Positions 25,721-34,852 of a stretch of 64,000 nt of DNA are shown here, piece after piece (within the stretch, counting starts at the first letter, position 1; every line of letters begins with the position of its first letter). The translations under genes and the position numbers were made by a program. The notes below the pieces were generated by a model. It did no database searches. It saw nothing but the letters and a program-made list of their open reading frames with translations, and was not told the origin of the DNA. The stretch comes from JACOMS01 sp051252005 (GTDB lineage Bacteria; Pseudomonadota; Alphaproteobacteria; Caulobacterales; Maricaulaceae), in the NCBI GenBank assembly GCA_051252005.1, contig JBPOEZ010000005.1, positions 186,001-250,000 on the forward strand, written 5' to 3'.

Positions 25721-26314
25721 ATGAACACACCGACACATTCTTTGCTCGCTATGGCGCTGCTTTCCAAGGCTGGGCAGACGAAGCGGAACTGGGCGGTGTT
25801 TATTGGCTCGTTGCTGCCTGATGCTGTGATTTATCTTTGGGCGCCTTATCAGATGTTTATCAAAGGCGAGAGCGGCGCGCGGATTTGGGATGTGCTTTAC
25901 TTTGAGATGCCAGTGCAAAACCTTATTGCCTTATTTAATTCGGTTCCAATTTACGCAGGTATAGCCGCGATTGGATTTTGGCAACGCGGAACGCTTTGGG
26001 GGAAGTGCCTTTTGTTTTTCTCCCTTGCGGCCCTCGTCCATATGGCGACGGATTTCCCTGTCCACGGCCATGATGCCTACCGTCATTTCTGGCCTCTTTC
26101 CGAGTGGCGATTTTACTCGCCGTTCAGCTACTGGGAAGAGGGTCATCACGCCGGCTGGGTTAGCCTTATAGAAGCCGTGCTCGCCCTCGGTAGCATAGCT
26201 GTTCTCTGGCGGCGAGTCCCAAAACTGTGGGTGAAACTTATACTGGGCCTACTGTCAGCGCTCTATTGCGGTCTACAAATTGCGATGCGGGTGGCTCCAT
26301 TAGTGAGTGCTTAG
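25721..26314 (+). CDS. Membrane protein, YdjM-like metal-dependent hydrolase type
   Basis: A 197-residue protein starting MNTPTHSLLAMALLSK, with about four to five hydrophobic segments and conserved His/Asp motifs in the pattern of YdjM-type membrane-bound metal-dependent hydrolases (PF04307): THSLL at the start, IGSLLPDAVIY, and HMATDFPVHGHDAYRHFWPL. The last motif gives several candidate metal ligands. Its function is not known for this subfamily. It stands alone, 75 bases after the deaminase gene. Confidence 0.7.
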   Translation: MNTPTHSLLAMALLSKAGQTKRNWAVFIGSLLPDAVIYLWAPYQMFIKGESGARIWDVLYFEMPVQNLIALFNSVPIYAGIAAIGFWQRGTLWGKCLLFFSLAALVHMATDFPVHGHDAYRHFWPLSEWRFYSPFSYWEEGHHAGWVSLIEAVLALGSIAVLWRRVPKLWVKLILGLLSALYCGLQIAMRVAPLVSA

Positions 26315-26412
26315 ACCGCATTAATCCAACGTCCCACCTCTCAAAACTCTCGTAAAACCCTAGGTTTTATTTATTTAATCCTCATGTCCCGCGCCAAGAG
26401 TAAGTTTACTTC

Positions 26413-26919
26413 ATGACTTATTCAAAAACACATAAACAGAAAAAGCCAGATCCGAGAGGCTCTGGCTCCCCTTTAACCCTCAAATATAGTCCTGATGATA
26501 TGGGAACGGATGATGCGCTGAGCCCTGCCGCCTATCGCGATCATTTGAGCCATCTCCATAACCGCCTAGCGGTTCTGTCGATGAGTGATCCGGTTGATGA
26601 GTTTTACAAACTTTCAAGCGCGATCGGGACGACGAAAAAAAGTTTCAACGAAAACGCGGCCGTGAATAAAGCCAAGAAAGAGAAAGAAGAGGCTGAGGCA
26701 AAAACAGGGAAGCACGCCTTTGCGGGCCCGATCTCTGATGCCGAATTTGACAATGATATTAAAGCCCTTTGCGACCTTCTCAATGAACTGCCGGACTGCG
26801 CCTATCAAAAAGAACCAACAAAAGCCGAGCAAGTGTCATTGACGGCGATGATGACGGCGCAAGGCGTGCCGATGCCGCCGATTGTAACCTCCAATCCGTC
26901 TACTGCTGACGACAGTTAA
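26413..26919 (+). CDS. Hypothetical protein, possible small terminase
   Basis: A 168-residue protein, basic and proline-rich at the N-terminus (MTYSKTHKQKKPDPRGSG), helical and lysine/glutamate-rich in the middle (VNKAKKEKEEAEAKTGKH), with no signal peptide. It ends 9 bases before the large terminase gene and is therefore very likely cotranscribed with it. In gene-transfer-agent clusters the gene just upstream of the large terminase (g1) is the small terminase, a helical DNA-binding protein; this position and helical content suggest the same role. I do not recognise the sequence itself, and the residue pattern alone does not show it. Confidence 0.55.
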   Translation: MTYSKTHKQKKPDPRGSGSPLTLKYSPDDMGTDDALSPAAYRDHLSHLHNRLAVLSMSDPVDEFYKLSSAIGTTKKSFNENAAVNKAKKEKEEAEAKTGKHAFAGPISDAEFDNDIKALCDLLNELPDCAYQKEPTKAEQVSLTAMMTAQGVPMPPIVTSNPSTADDS

Positions 26920-26928
26920 GAGGCTGGA

Positions 26929-28329
26929 ATGAAATGGATTGTCTTCACGCCAGAACGCCGCGACGAAGTCCTCGCAGAGATCACGCGGCGACTAAACAAG
27001 CTTTGGCCGCCGCTTCGCATGGCCCTGTTTTTAAAAACGCCTCGCGAATTAATTAGGAAACTCCGTTACTGCTGGACTACTAGCGCGCGGCCGGACCAGA
27101 AACCGCCAGATACAAATTGGCTCATTTGGCTTCTGCTTGGCGGGCGGGGTTCTGGCAAAACAAGAGCCGGCGCGGAATGGGTACGGCAAAGGGTCAAAGA
27201 CGGCGCGCGCCGCATCGCCCTCGTCGCCGCAACCTATAACGAAGCGAGGGAGGTGATGATAGAGGGCGAGAGCGGTTTGCTTAATGTCGGCCCGCCCGCC
27301 GAACGTCCGTTCTATATGTCCTCGCGCAAACGCCTAGAATGGCCGAACGGAACCATCGGTCATGTGTTCTCCGGCGAAGATCCCGACGGTCTTCGCGGGC
27401 CGCAATTTGATACGGCGTGGGCGGACGAATATTGCGCGTGGCGCTACCCCGAAGAAACACTGGCGAATTTGCGAATGGGGCTTCGGCTGCCATCAAAAAT
27501 GGGTGCGCCGAGGCTAACGATGACAACTACGCCTAAGCCGAAAGCTGCGCTGCGCAGTCTGATGAAAACGGCAGGGCTCGTCATAAGCCGCGCGAAAACT
27601 CGTGATAACTCGGCGCACCTGTCCGCCGCTTTTCTTTCTGCTATTAAAGATACTTATGGCGGTACGCGTTTAGGCCGGCAGGAACTGGACGGAGAGATTC
27701 TCACCGATCACCCTGGCGCGCTCTGGACCCGCGCCATGATCGAGACCGCTTGCGCCGTTCCCCGCGCCTTTAATTCCGAAGATTATGACCAAATCATTCT
27801 CGCCATTGACCCGCCTATAAGTACAGGGCCAAATGCCGACGCGTGCGGAATTGTCGTTGCGGGTCTGGCCAAAACCGCTACGGGGCAACCTCCAAAGGCG
27901 GTCATTCTCCATGACGGAAGCCTTCAGGGCCGTTCACCTGAGGGCTGGGCTGCCCGCGCCGTGCAGCTCTATACGGCTTACGGCGCAAACTATGTCGTCG
28001 CCGAAGCCAACCAAGGCGGGGATATGGTGCGAACCGTGCTGCGTCATGCTGGCGTTGATGCGGGGCGCAATTCGCGTGACGTCACAATGGGCGTTAAAAC
28101 GCTCTATGCCTCCGGCTCCAAAAGCGCCCGCGCTATTCCCGTTGCGCTACTATACGAACAAGGCCGCATAGATCACGCCGCGCGCTTCCCCGAGCTAGAA
28201 GACGAACTTTGCCGTATCGGTGCAGACGAAGTCACAGGCAAAAGCCCCGATAGAGCCGACGCCCTCGTTTGGGCCGTCACGGAGCTGTTATTGACTCGGC
28301 GAGCTGTTCCAAGAGTGAGGGTTTTGTGA
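26929..28329 (+). CDS. Gene-transfer-agent-type large terminase
   Basis: A 466-residue DNA-packaging motor of the Terminase_6/GTA g2 type. Seen: Walker A GGRGSGKT (residues 71-78), Walker B AWADE (163-167), the coupling region TMTTTPKP, and an RNase-H-like nuclease with its first acidic site in IILAIDPPIS (D294) and others in VVAEANQGGDM and DRADALVWA. The two-domain ATPase plus nuclease is intact and of normal length. In Rhodobacter capsulatus this gene is followed by the portal and capsid genes; here it is followed by an inverted repeat and sodC on the other strand. So a terminase pair stands alone. Confidence 0.9.
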   Translation: MKWIVFTPERRDEVLAEITRRLNKLWPPLRMALFLKTPRELIRKLRYCWTTSARPDQKPPDTNWLIWLLLGGRGSGKTRAGAEWVRQRVKDGARRIALVAATYNEAREVMIEGESGLLNVGPPAERPFYMSSRKRLEWPNGTIGHVFSGEDPDGLRGPQFDTAWADEYCAWRYPEETLANLRMGLRLPSKMGAPRLTMTTTPKPKAALRSLMKTAGLVISRAKTRDNSAHLSAAFLSAIKDTYGGTRLGRQELDGEILTDHPGALWTRAMIETACAVPRAFNSEDYDQIILAIDPPISTGPNADACGIVVAGLAKTATGQPPKAVILHDGSLQGRSPEGWAARAVQLYTAYGANYVVAEANQGGDMVRTVLRHAGVDAGRNSRDVTMGVKTLYASGSKSARAIPVALLYEQGRIDHAARFPELEDELCRIGADEVTGKSPDRADALVWAVTELLLTRRAVPRVRVL

Positions 28330-28343
28330 GGGTGTTTTTGCTT

Positions 28344-28358
28344 CCCCGCTTAGCGGGG
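28344..28358. terminator. Hairpin between convergent terminase and sodC
   Basis: CCCCGC, loop TTA, GCGGGG is a tight 6-base stem between two converging genes. There is no immediate T-run on the plus strand (TTTTTT is 14 bases on), and the minus strand has a run of A on its far side. It may act in both directions. Confidence 0.5.
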
Positions 28359-28408
28359 TCAGAATTAGAGTTTTTTGTAATTTTGATTATATGGAATGTC
28401 TGACCTCT

Positions 28409-28963
28409 CTATTTCGAAGCGGGTTTTCCAATCTCGGCGCAAGCAATCCTTGGTCCCGCGCCGCCAATGGGCTGCGAGATTTGGTCGTCTGGGAACTGGT
28501 GAATGACAAGGGCGGAGCCGTCGGCGTCAAGCAATGCGGGCAGTCCGTGAGCGCCACTCATAGAGACTCTTTTGTTGACCGTAGCGAAGCTGACGATCCC
28601 AAGCTTATCGGCGACGGCATTGTGCATATCGGCATTATCGGGGCCTTCGGGGTGTTTAAGGCCGTGGGGCTTGCCGTCTGGATTTATGTGCCCGCCCGCG
28701 CTTTTGAAGTCTGGCGCCGAGCAATCAGCTGTGACATGGAGGTGAATGCCGTGTTCGCCTTCTTGTATTGAGTTCGCATCGACGACCACTGTGACCCCGC
28801 CGTTTGGAGCTTCTGCAAGCCGGAGCGTTCCGATCACGGAGCGGTCTTTTCCGATTATGTCGTAGCTTCGTATGGCTGCACCCGGCACGGCCTTCTCCAC
28901 GCAGGCTTGCAAGCTCGCCGCCATTGCGATCAAACAGAGAGTTCTCAAAAGGGTTTTTGTCAT
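28409..28963 (-). CDS. sodC: Cu-Zn superoxide dismutase (lipoprotein)
   Basis: A 184-residue periplasmic Cu-Zn superoxide dismutase. The N-terminus is a lipoprotein signal (SLQAC21). Copper and zinc ligands are visible: H74 and H76 in HGIHLHVTADC, H92 in SAGGHINPDGKPHG, H100 and H104, D112 in NADMHN, and a final His in ALVIHQFPDDQISQP. The disulfide cysteines are C81 and that in GPRIACAEI. All essential ligands are present. It removes superoxide outside the cytoplasm. The terminase gene converges on it and gyrA diverges, with a palindrome (29021-29043) in the shared upstream region. Confidence 0.92.
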   Translation of the reverse strand: MTKTLLRTLCLIAMAASLQACVEKAVPGAAIRSYDIIGKDRSVIGTLRLAEAPNGGVTVVVDANSIQEGEHGIHLHVTADCSAPDFKSAGGHINPDGKPHGLKHPEGPDNADMHNAVADKLGIVSFATVNKRVSMSGAHGLPALLDADGSALVIHQFPDDQISQPIGGAGPRIACAEIGKPASK

Positions 28964-29020
28964 AGGAGACTCCAGAGTGAAAAATATAATCTATCGTATC
29001 ATGAGGCTGTCTGCAAATCC

Positions 29021-29043
29021 CGTTTATGATGTCGTGATAAACG
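29021..29043. promoter_or_regulatory. Inverted repeat between sodC and gyrA
   Basis: CGTTTAT, nine bases, ATAAACG make a perfect dyad 23 bases long in the 186-base divergent region, 58 bases upstream of the sodC start and 107 upstream of gyrA. It may be an operator for either gene. No known regulator is recognised. Confidence 0.4.
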
Positions 29044-29149
29044 CCTTCATAGTTTGTCATGAGTGGATCAAACTGCTACAAAATTGTGAACAAATAACTG
29101 CGATTCGCTGAATTATTTTCTTTGCGAAAAATCCGCCTGAAAGACTTGC

Positions 29150-31903
29150 ATGAGCGACGATATTGAAACGCCTGATGACGAAAATACCCCGCAAGGGCTA
29201 CCTGAAGAGGGCGTGTCTCCGATAACCATCGAAGAGGAGATGAAACGCTCCTATCTCGACTACGCGATGAGTGTGATTGTCTCCCGCGCGATCCCTGACG
29301 TGCGCGACGGATTAAAGCCCGTTCACCGTCGAATTTTGTTCTCTATGCATGAAAATGGCTTTGTACGTGAAAAGCCTTATAAAAAATCCGCCCGTGTTGT
29401 CGGCGACGTGATTGGTAAATATCACCCTCACGGGGATAGCGCGGTCTATGACGCCCTTGTGCGCTTGGCGCAGGATTTCTCTATGAGCCTGCCGCTTCTT
29501 GATGGCCAAGGAAACTTTGGCTCGGTTGACGGTGATCCGCCCGCCGCGATGCGTTATACCGAGGTTCGTATGGACCGCCCCGCGGCGTCTTTGCTCGCCG
29601 ATATTGAAAAAAACACAGTTAATTACCAAGAAAACTACGACGCCTCAGAAAATGAGCCTGTGGTGCTTCCTGCGCGTTACCCGAATATTCTGGTCAACGG
29701 CGCAAGCGGTATTGCTGTGGGTATGGCGACGAACATTCCGCCGCATAATCTGGGCGAAGTTATCGACGGAGCCATAGCGCTGCTTGAAGACAATAGCCTC
29801 ACCGACGAAGATATGCTCGACTATATTCCAGGGCCAGACTTCCCCACTGGCGCCTTGATTATGGGCCGTTCCGGCGCGAGGTCAGCCGTTGTTACAGGTA
29901 AGGGCTCGATCACGCAGCGGGCAAGACATCACATCGAGGAAATTCGCAAGGGCCGCGAAGCGATCATTATTACCGAGATTCCCTATCAGGTGAATAAGGC
30001 GAACATGATTAAGAAAATCGCCGAACATGTGCGCGAAAAACGCATTGAGGGCATTGCGCACATGCAGGACGAATCCGACCGTAATGGCATGCGGATCGTA
30101 ATTGAGATAAAACGCGATGCCGTTGCCGATGTGGTTATGAATCAGCTTTACCGCTATTCACAGCTTCAACAAAACTTCGCTGCCAACATGCTCGCGCTTA
30201 ACGGCGGACGTCCAGAGCAAATGAATGTCCGGCAGATGCTCACCGCGTTTCTTGGCTTCCGCGAAGAAGTCATTGCTCGCCGTACGAAATTTGATTTGGC
30301 GAAAGCCCGCGACCGCGCGCATATTTTGGTCGGTCTTGCGACGGCGGTTGCCAATATTGACGAAATTATTCGGATCATCCGAAGCTCCGCCAATCCAAAA
30401 GCTGCGCGCGAAAACCTTCTGGCGCGTGCATGGCCGGCCAGAGATATGGGCGCTTTAATTAAACTTATTGCCGATCCGCGCTCCAAACTTTTGGATGACG
30501 GGACGATACAGCTCACCGAAGAGCAAGCTAAAGCCATTCTTGATTTGAGGCTGCTGAAACTGACAGCGCTTGGTATGGACGAGATCACGGACGAGGCTGA
30601 AAAGCTTGCGGCGAAGATCACTGACCTTTTGGATATTCTTCGCTCCCGTAGCCGCGTGCAATCTATCATCAAAGAAGAACTTCTCGAAGTAAAAGAAAAA
30701 TTTGCGGTGCCGCGCCGTTCTGAATTTGTCGAGGGTGGTCTTGAGTTTGATGATGAGGACCTCATCGCCGTGGAAGATATGGTCGTTACCGTGACGAGCC
30801 AAGGCTATGTTAAACGGACACCGCTCGATACATACCGCGCGCAAAAACGTGGCGGCAAGGGCCGTTCGGGTATGTCGACAAAAGACGAAGATTACGTGAC
30901 GACTGTGTTTGTCGCGACGACCCATACGCCGGTTCTTTTCTTCTCCTCAACGGGGATGACCTATAAGCTTAAAGTCTGGAAACTGCCGCTTGGCGGTCCT
31001 GCTACGCGCGGGAAAGCGCTTGTCAATTTGCTGCCGCTGGATTCCGAAGAGCGGATTAATTCCATCATGGCTTTGCCGGAAGACGAGGAAAGCTGGAAGG
31101 ATCTTGACATTATGTTCGCGGCTCGCTCTGGCGGCGTGCGCCGGAACTCGCTCGCAGATTTCACCCGCGTCAACCGCAATGGTAAAATCGCGATGAAGCC
31201 AGACGAAGGCGACGGTATTGTTGATGTCCGCCTATGTACCGAAGATGATGATATTCTTCTCACGACGGCTATGGGTAAATCTCTACGCTGCCGTGTCACC
31301 GACGTTCGCCGTTTTGTTGGCCGAACATCCTCGGGCGTTCGCGGGATCAAACTGGCGGACGGGGACGAGGTCATCAGCATGACGATCCTGCGTCATATGG
31401 ATGTCGAAACCGACGAGGCGCGCGCTTATATGAAACACGCCAACGCCATGCGCCGTGCTCTCGGTGATGACGCCCAAGATGAGGATAGCGACGTAGAGAT
31501 TGAAACCTCTCTTTCCGAAGAACGTATCGGCATGCTCGGCGCGGCGGAGCAATTCGTGTTGACCCTCGCCGAAGATGGCTTCGGGAAGCGCTCATCGTCC
31601 TATGATTACCGCTGCATGAACCGCGGCGGGCAGGGCGTAACGGCGCAGGAGCTTTCAAGAAAAGGCGGCGAAAACGCCAAGCTCGTCCGCTCCTTCACGA
31701 TTTCTGACGATGATCAAATCATGATGGTGACCGACGGCGGTTTGCTAGTCCGCTGCCCTGTCAGAAACATCTCCATCGTCTCCCGCTCAGCGCGCGGCGT
31801 CACCGTCATCCGCACCAAAGAGGGTGAGCGCGTCGTCTCCGTAGAACGCATCGAAGACAGCGACGATGAGGAAGAAGCCGAAACTGCAGGCGAAGCGGAA
31901 TAG
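29150..31903 (+). CDS. gyrA: DNA gyrase subunit A
   Basis: A 917-residue type IIA topoisomerase subunit that breaks and rejoins DNA to add negative supercoils with GyrB. The catalytic tyrosine is Y136 in AAMRYTE. The quinolone-resistance region HPHGDSAVYDALV carries Ser97 and Asp101, equivalent to E. coli S83 and D87, so it looks susceptible. The C-terminal pinwheel has a GyrA-box-like AQKRGGKGRSGM near residue 565 and a long acidic tail. An insert of about 30 residues rich in Asp and Glu (DDAQDEDSDVEIETS) lies in the C-terminal domain. Start ATG 29150. Confidence 0.97.
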   Translation: MSDDIETPDDENTPQGLPEEGVSPITIEEEMKRSYLDYAMSVIVSRAIPDVRDGLKPVHRRILFSMHENGFVREKPYKKSARVVGDVIGKYHPHGDSAVYDALVRLAQDFSMSLPLLDGQGNFGSVDGDPPAAMRYTEVRMDRPAASLLADIEKNTVNYQENYDASENEPVVLPARYPNILVNGASGIAVGMATNIPPHNLGEVIDGAIALLEDNSLTDEDMLDYIPGPDFPTGALIMGRSGARSAVVTGKGSITQRARHHIEEIRKGREAIIITEIPYQVNKANMIKKIAEHVREKRIEGIAHMQDESDRNGMRIVIEIKRDAVADVVMNQLYRYSQLQQNFAANMLALNGGRPEQMNVRQMLTAFLGFREEVIARRTKFDLAKARDRAHILVGLATAVANIDEIIRIIRSSANPKAARENLLARAWPARDMGALIKLIADPRSKLLDDGTIQLTEEQAKAILDLRLLKLTALGMDEITDEAEKLAAKITDLLDILRSRSRVQSIIKEELLEVKEKFAVPRRSEFVEGGLEFDDEDLIAVEDMVVTVTSQGYVKRTPLDTYRAQKRGGKGRSGMSTKDEDYVTTVFVATTHTPVLFFSSTGMTYKLKVWKLPLGGPATRGKALVNLLPLDSEERINSIMALPEDEESWKDLDIMFAARSGGVRRNSLADFTRVNRNGKIAMKPDEGDGIVDVRLCTEDDDILLTTAMGKSLRCRVTDVRRFVGRTSSGVRGIKLADGDEVISMTILRHMDVETDEARAYMKHANAMRRALGDDAQDEDSDVEIETSLSEERIGMLGAAEQFVLTLAEDGFGKRSSSYDYRCMNRGGQGVTAQELSRKGGENAKLVRSFTISDDDQIMMVTDGGLLVRCPVRNISIVSRSARGVTVIRTKEGERVVSVERIEDSDDEEEAETAGEAE

Positions 31904-31925
31904 GCTTTCTGTATTTAAACTTTTA

Positions 31926-31951
31926 CGAGCCGTAACGCGTGTTGCGGCTCG
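31926..31951. other. Long hairpin in the gyrA/thioredoxin gap
   Basis: CGAGCCG-T-AAC, loop GCGT, GTT-G-CGGCTCG pairs over 11 positions with one T-G wobble, 23 bases after the gyrA stop and 15 bases before the next ATG. No T-run follows, so it is either a weak terminator or a leader hairpin close to the ribosome-binding region. Confidence 0.4.
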
Positions 31952-31965
31952 AAGGTTAGGCTAAT

Positions 31966-32646
31966 ATGAAATATTTAATTAGCATTCTGTTTTTTGCCGT
32001 GTGGGCCGTTACGCCAGCTAAAGCCCAAACCGCCTTAGACGCAGCGCTAGATACGCCGCTATTTGAGATGGCTGTGGATTACGAAACTATCCCTCTCATC
32101 GAAGGGTGCGTTCCGAGTTTTAAACGGCGTTCTATCTATCATGAATGCCGCGACTCTCGGGCGATTTATGATAAGGCGCTCGGCAATGCTAAAGCCAAAA
32201 ATCAAGCCTTGATGGTGATTTTCGGGTTTAATACGTGCCCGGCTTGTAGAGCTTATGAAAGCGTCATGTTTAGCCCGAAGCGGCCTTTGATAAACCAAGA
32301 CTTGATGATTTATGCGTCTGAGGAAGATGTCACGGCTTTCGAAAATGCGGCCAAGCCGATAAAAATTTCTCTAGTACGCATTCATTCTCGCTCTCCGCAT
32401 GGGCTGAAACTTGCTGATGAACTCGGCGTGACGCAAATGGCGATTGATCGCGGCTGGCACCGCGTTTGGTCTCCGTTTATTCTATTTGTAAATCCTGCCA
32501 CTGGGCAGATGAATTCCGAGAGTTACTGGGAAGCGGATGATAGATATTGCGATATGCGAACCGACCTGGCTGTGAATATGGAGGGAATTGGCATGGCGAG
32601 CAAAGGCACGCCGCTCTATCCGCGTGAGCGTTGCAAAATAGAGTAA
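31966..32646 (+). CDS. Exported thioredoxin-like protein
   Basis: A 226-residue protein with an N-terminal signal peptide (ends TPAKAQ) and a thioredoxin-fold centre at residues 80-110: ALMVIFGFNTCPACRAYESV, with a CPAC active site. The following RPLINQDLMIY and HGLKLADELGV and SPFILFVNPA give the fold's later strands, with the Pro-bearing loop. Two cysteine pairs near residues 47 and 58 (EGCVP, YHECRD) and one at the end (CDMRT, ERCKIE) suggest disulfides. It likely works in the periplasm as a thiol oxidoreductase. Partners unknown. Confidence 0.75.
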   Translation: MKYLISILFFAVWAVTPAKAQTALDAALDTPLFEMAVDYETIPLIEGCVPSFKRRSIYHECRDSRAIYDKALGNAKAKNQALMVIFGFNTCPACRAYESVMFSPKRPLINQDLMIYASEEDVTAFENAAKPIKISLVRIHSRSPHGLKLADELGVTQMAIDRGWHRVWSPFILFVNPATGQMNSESYWEADDRYCDMRTDLAVNMEGIGMASKGTPLYPRERCKIE

Positions 32647-32676
32647 GCGTCGTGAAATTTTCGTTTCCTTTTCGCG

Positions 32677-33618
32677 CTATGTTCGTCTTAAATCGGGGTG
32701 TAGGGCTTTGCTCGCAATGTGATCTGTCCCGTGAATTACATGAGAGCCTTTGCCGACAATGAGCGGATCGGGCGCAGTAATAAGGTCTGTGTTCTTGCCT
32801 GGATAATTCGTGTTATGCAGAAAATGCATCATGCAATTCAGGCGCGCGCGTTTTTTGTCATTTGATTTTATGATCGTCCAAGGTGCGTCGGCAGTGTCCG
32901 TATAGTAGAACATGGCTTCTTTAGCTTCTGTGTAATCGGCCCATTTGTCGAGGCTAGCTTTGTCGATCGGGGACAACTTCCACTGTTTAAGCGGGTCAGT
33001 TTCGCGGGATTCAAACCTTCGGCGCTGCTCGTCTTGAGTGACGGAAAACCAGTATTTAAATAAGTGTATGCCCGAACGTGTGAGCATGCGTTCAAGCTTT
33101 GGTGTTTGGCGCATGAACTCAAGATATTCCGTGGGTGTGCAAAACCCCATGGCGCGTTCTACGCCTGCGCGGTTGTACCATGAGCGGTCAAATAGAACGA
33201 TCTCCCCGCTCGTTGGCAGGTGCTCAATATATCGCTGGAAATACCATTGGCCGCGTTCGGCGTCAGTGGGTTTTTCGAGGGCGACAACTCGCGCCCCGCG
33301 AGGGTTTAAATGCTCTGTGAACCGTTTAATGGCCCCGCCCTTACCGGCGGCGTCGCGGCCTTCAAATATCAAAATAAAGCGCTGTCCCGTTTCTTTGGCC
33401 CAAAGCTGCACTTTTAAAAGCTCGGTCTGTAATTCGGCTTTACGCTTTTCGTAGGCGCGCCTGCCTAAGCGTTTTTCATAAGGGTATTGGCCGCTTTCAA
33501 ATGCATGGCGAATGGCGTCTTCGTCATAGCGTATCTCTGGAACGGAGACAGGCGTGCTCTCTACGGCATCAACGCTTCTCGGCGGCAAGTCGGCGGGATT
33601 GTTCACAGTATCGTTCAT
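32677..33618 (-). CDS. ppk2: Polyphosphate kinase 2
   Basis: A 313-residue PPK2-family enzyme, a P-loop kinase that uses inorganic polyphosphate to phosphorylate GDP/ADP or the reverse. Seen: Walker A EGRDAAGKGG, NPRGARVVALEKPT, Walker B-like VLFDRSWYNRAGVERAMGFC, and a later helical lid. ATG 33618 is chosen because GGAGG stands about eight bases before it; upstream in-frame residues do not match the family. Class 1 (single-domain, ADP or GDP) is likely from length. Cytoplasmic. Confidence 0.93.
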   Translation of the reverse strand: MNDTVNNPADLPPRSVDAVESTPVSVPEIRYDEDAIRHAFESGQYPYEKRLGRRAYEKRKAELQTELLKVQLWAKETGQRFILIFEGRDAAGKGGAIKRFTEHLNPRGARVVALEKPTDAERGQWYFQRYIEHLPTSGEIVLFDRSWYNRAGVERAMGFCTPTEYLEFMRQTPKLERMLTRSGIHLFKYWFSVTQDEQRRRFESRETDPLKQWKLSPIDKASLDKWADYTEAKEAMFYYTDTADAPWTIIKSNDKKRARLNCMMHFLHNTNYPGKNTDLITAPDPLIVGKGSHVIHGTDHIASKALHPDLRRT

Positions 33619-33748
33619 AGAGGGCCTCCGAAAGTTTTTTACAGCGTAACTGCGCGCCGCGCTATGAGGCAAATCGCCATTAAGTGCGTGAGGCGGAATT
33701 ACTGCCAATATTATATTATGTCATAGAAAAGTGTGATAGACTTAACCT

Positions 33749-34795
33749 ATGGGATTATTATGGCGGCATAGCTTGGTGGCTATTTTGTCGGCCTTTTGGC
33801 TGGCGGGATGCACGTCTACACCTTCGGATAGTGCCGTTAGTCAAAGTCTTAGCGACGTTCTTGAGGGGGACGAAATTCTCTCTCTGCCTTACCGAGTTTA
33901 CGGTAATGGGGTCTACATGCTCTCCATGACGGATGCTTCAGGGCGGACATTAAGTTACGCGGTAGATACAGGCGCGACACAATCTGCGCTGTACCGTTCT
34001 ACCCTAAAGAAGCTAAACCTCGATGCAGGGGGAACTGGAAAAATCACGGTTCATGGCATGTCGCAAAATGGCGCGCGGCCTGTTGTTACCGTGCCGGAAC
34101 TGTATTTGGGATCCAAAAAATTATCTAATGTACGTATGGCGATTTTAGAAGACCGCGTTGACCCTTTGGGGCAAACGTCTCGGCCTTCGGGCCTTATTGG
34201 CATGGATATATTGTCCGAATTCCGTCTGTTTGTAGATGCGGAAAATCAGGTATTTAATTTAATTCCAAAATCACTTCCGGCCCCGCGTGTTCCAGCGAGT
34301 TGGCCAAGAGTGCAGCTCATAAAAAACCCCTATAAGATCGACACGCACAATTTACACTTCATAGAAATCCGGGTCGGTAATCACCTTATTCCGGCTTTGC
34401 TTGATACGGGCTCCGAAGAAAACCTTATGAATTGGAGTGTAGAAAAATTCCCGCAACTCCGCAAAGCCCGCAAACGGCTTAGAGAAACGTGGGAGATAGA
34501 AGGCGCTGTTGGAACGTTTGCGCCGCAATATCTTATCACGACCAAGAACATGCGCAGCGGTCAGAAATATTGGGGAGATAGTCAGTTTTTAGTGACCGAT
34601 TTTACGGGTCTAGATATTTTAGGTATTGTCGACAAACCATTTTTAATTGCGGGGTCTGCATTGCTCTCAAAAGAGACCTATTATATCGACTTCGCCGAAG
34701 ACGTAATCCGGTTCAAACCAACGCTTCAGGAACGCCGCGCCAGAACACTCACCTTCACTAGCACAGTCTATCGCCGCAACGCTTCAGAGCAGTAA
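33749..34795 (+). CDS. Lipoprotein with two aspartyl-protease-like domains
   Basis: A 348-residue lipoprotein (lipobox FWLAGC21). It contains two retropepsin-like halves, each with a D-T-G motif: AVDTGATQSALY (D73) and ALLDTGSEENLM (D219). Each is followed by a hydrophobic-Gly element (GLIGMDIL; LDILGIVDKPFLI). Bacterial members of this gag-polyprotein-like aspartate protease group usually carry one retropepsin domain and dimerise; here two lie in one chain, so it could be a pseudodimer. Whether it cuts peptides is unproven. It probably acts in the envelope. It diverges from ppk2. Confidence 0.75.
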   Translation: MGLLWRHSLVAILSAFWLAGCTSTPSDSAVSQSLSDVLEGDEILSLPYRVYGNGVYMLSMTDASGRTLSYAVDTGATQSALYRSTLKKLNLDAGGTGKITVHGMSQNGARPVVTVPELYLGSKKLSNVRMAILEDRVDPLGQTSRPSGLIGMDILSEFRLFVDAENQVFNLIPKSLPAPRVPASWPRVQLIKNPYKIDTHNLHFIEIRVGNHLIPALLDTGSEENLMNWSVEKFPQLRKARKRLRETWEIEGAVGTFAPQYLITTKNMRSGQKYWGDSQFLVTDFTGLDILGIVDKPFLIAGSALLSKETYYIDFAEDVIRFKPTLQERRARTLTFTSTVYRRNASEQ

Positions 34796-34852
34796 TTTAG
34801 CGATTTGCCTTAGAGCTCCTGCGCCCGTATAGGTTTTAATTTTGGACCAAGA

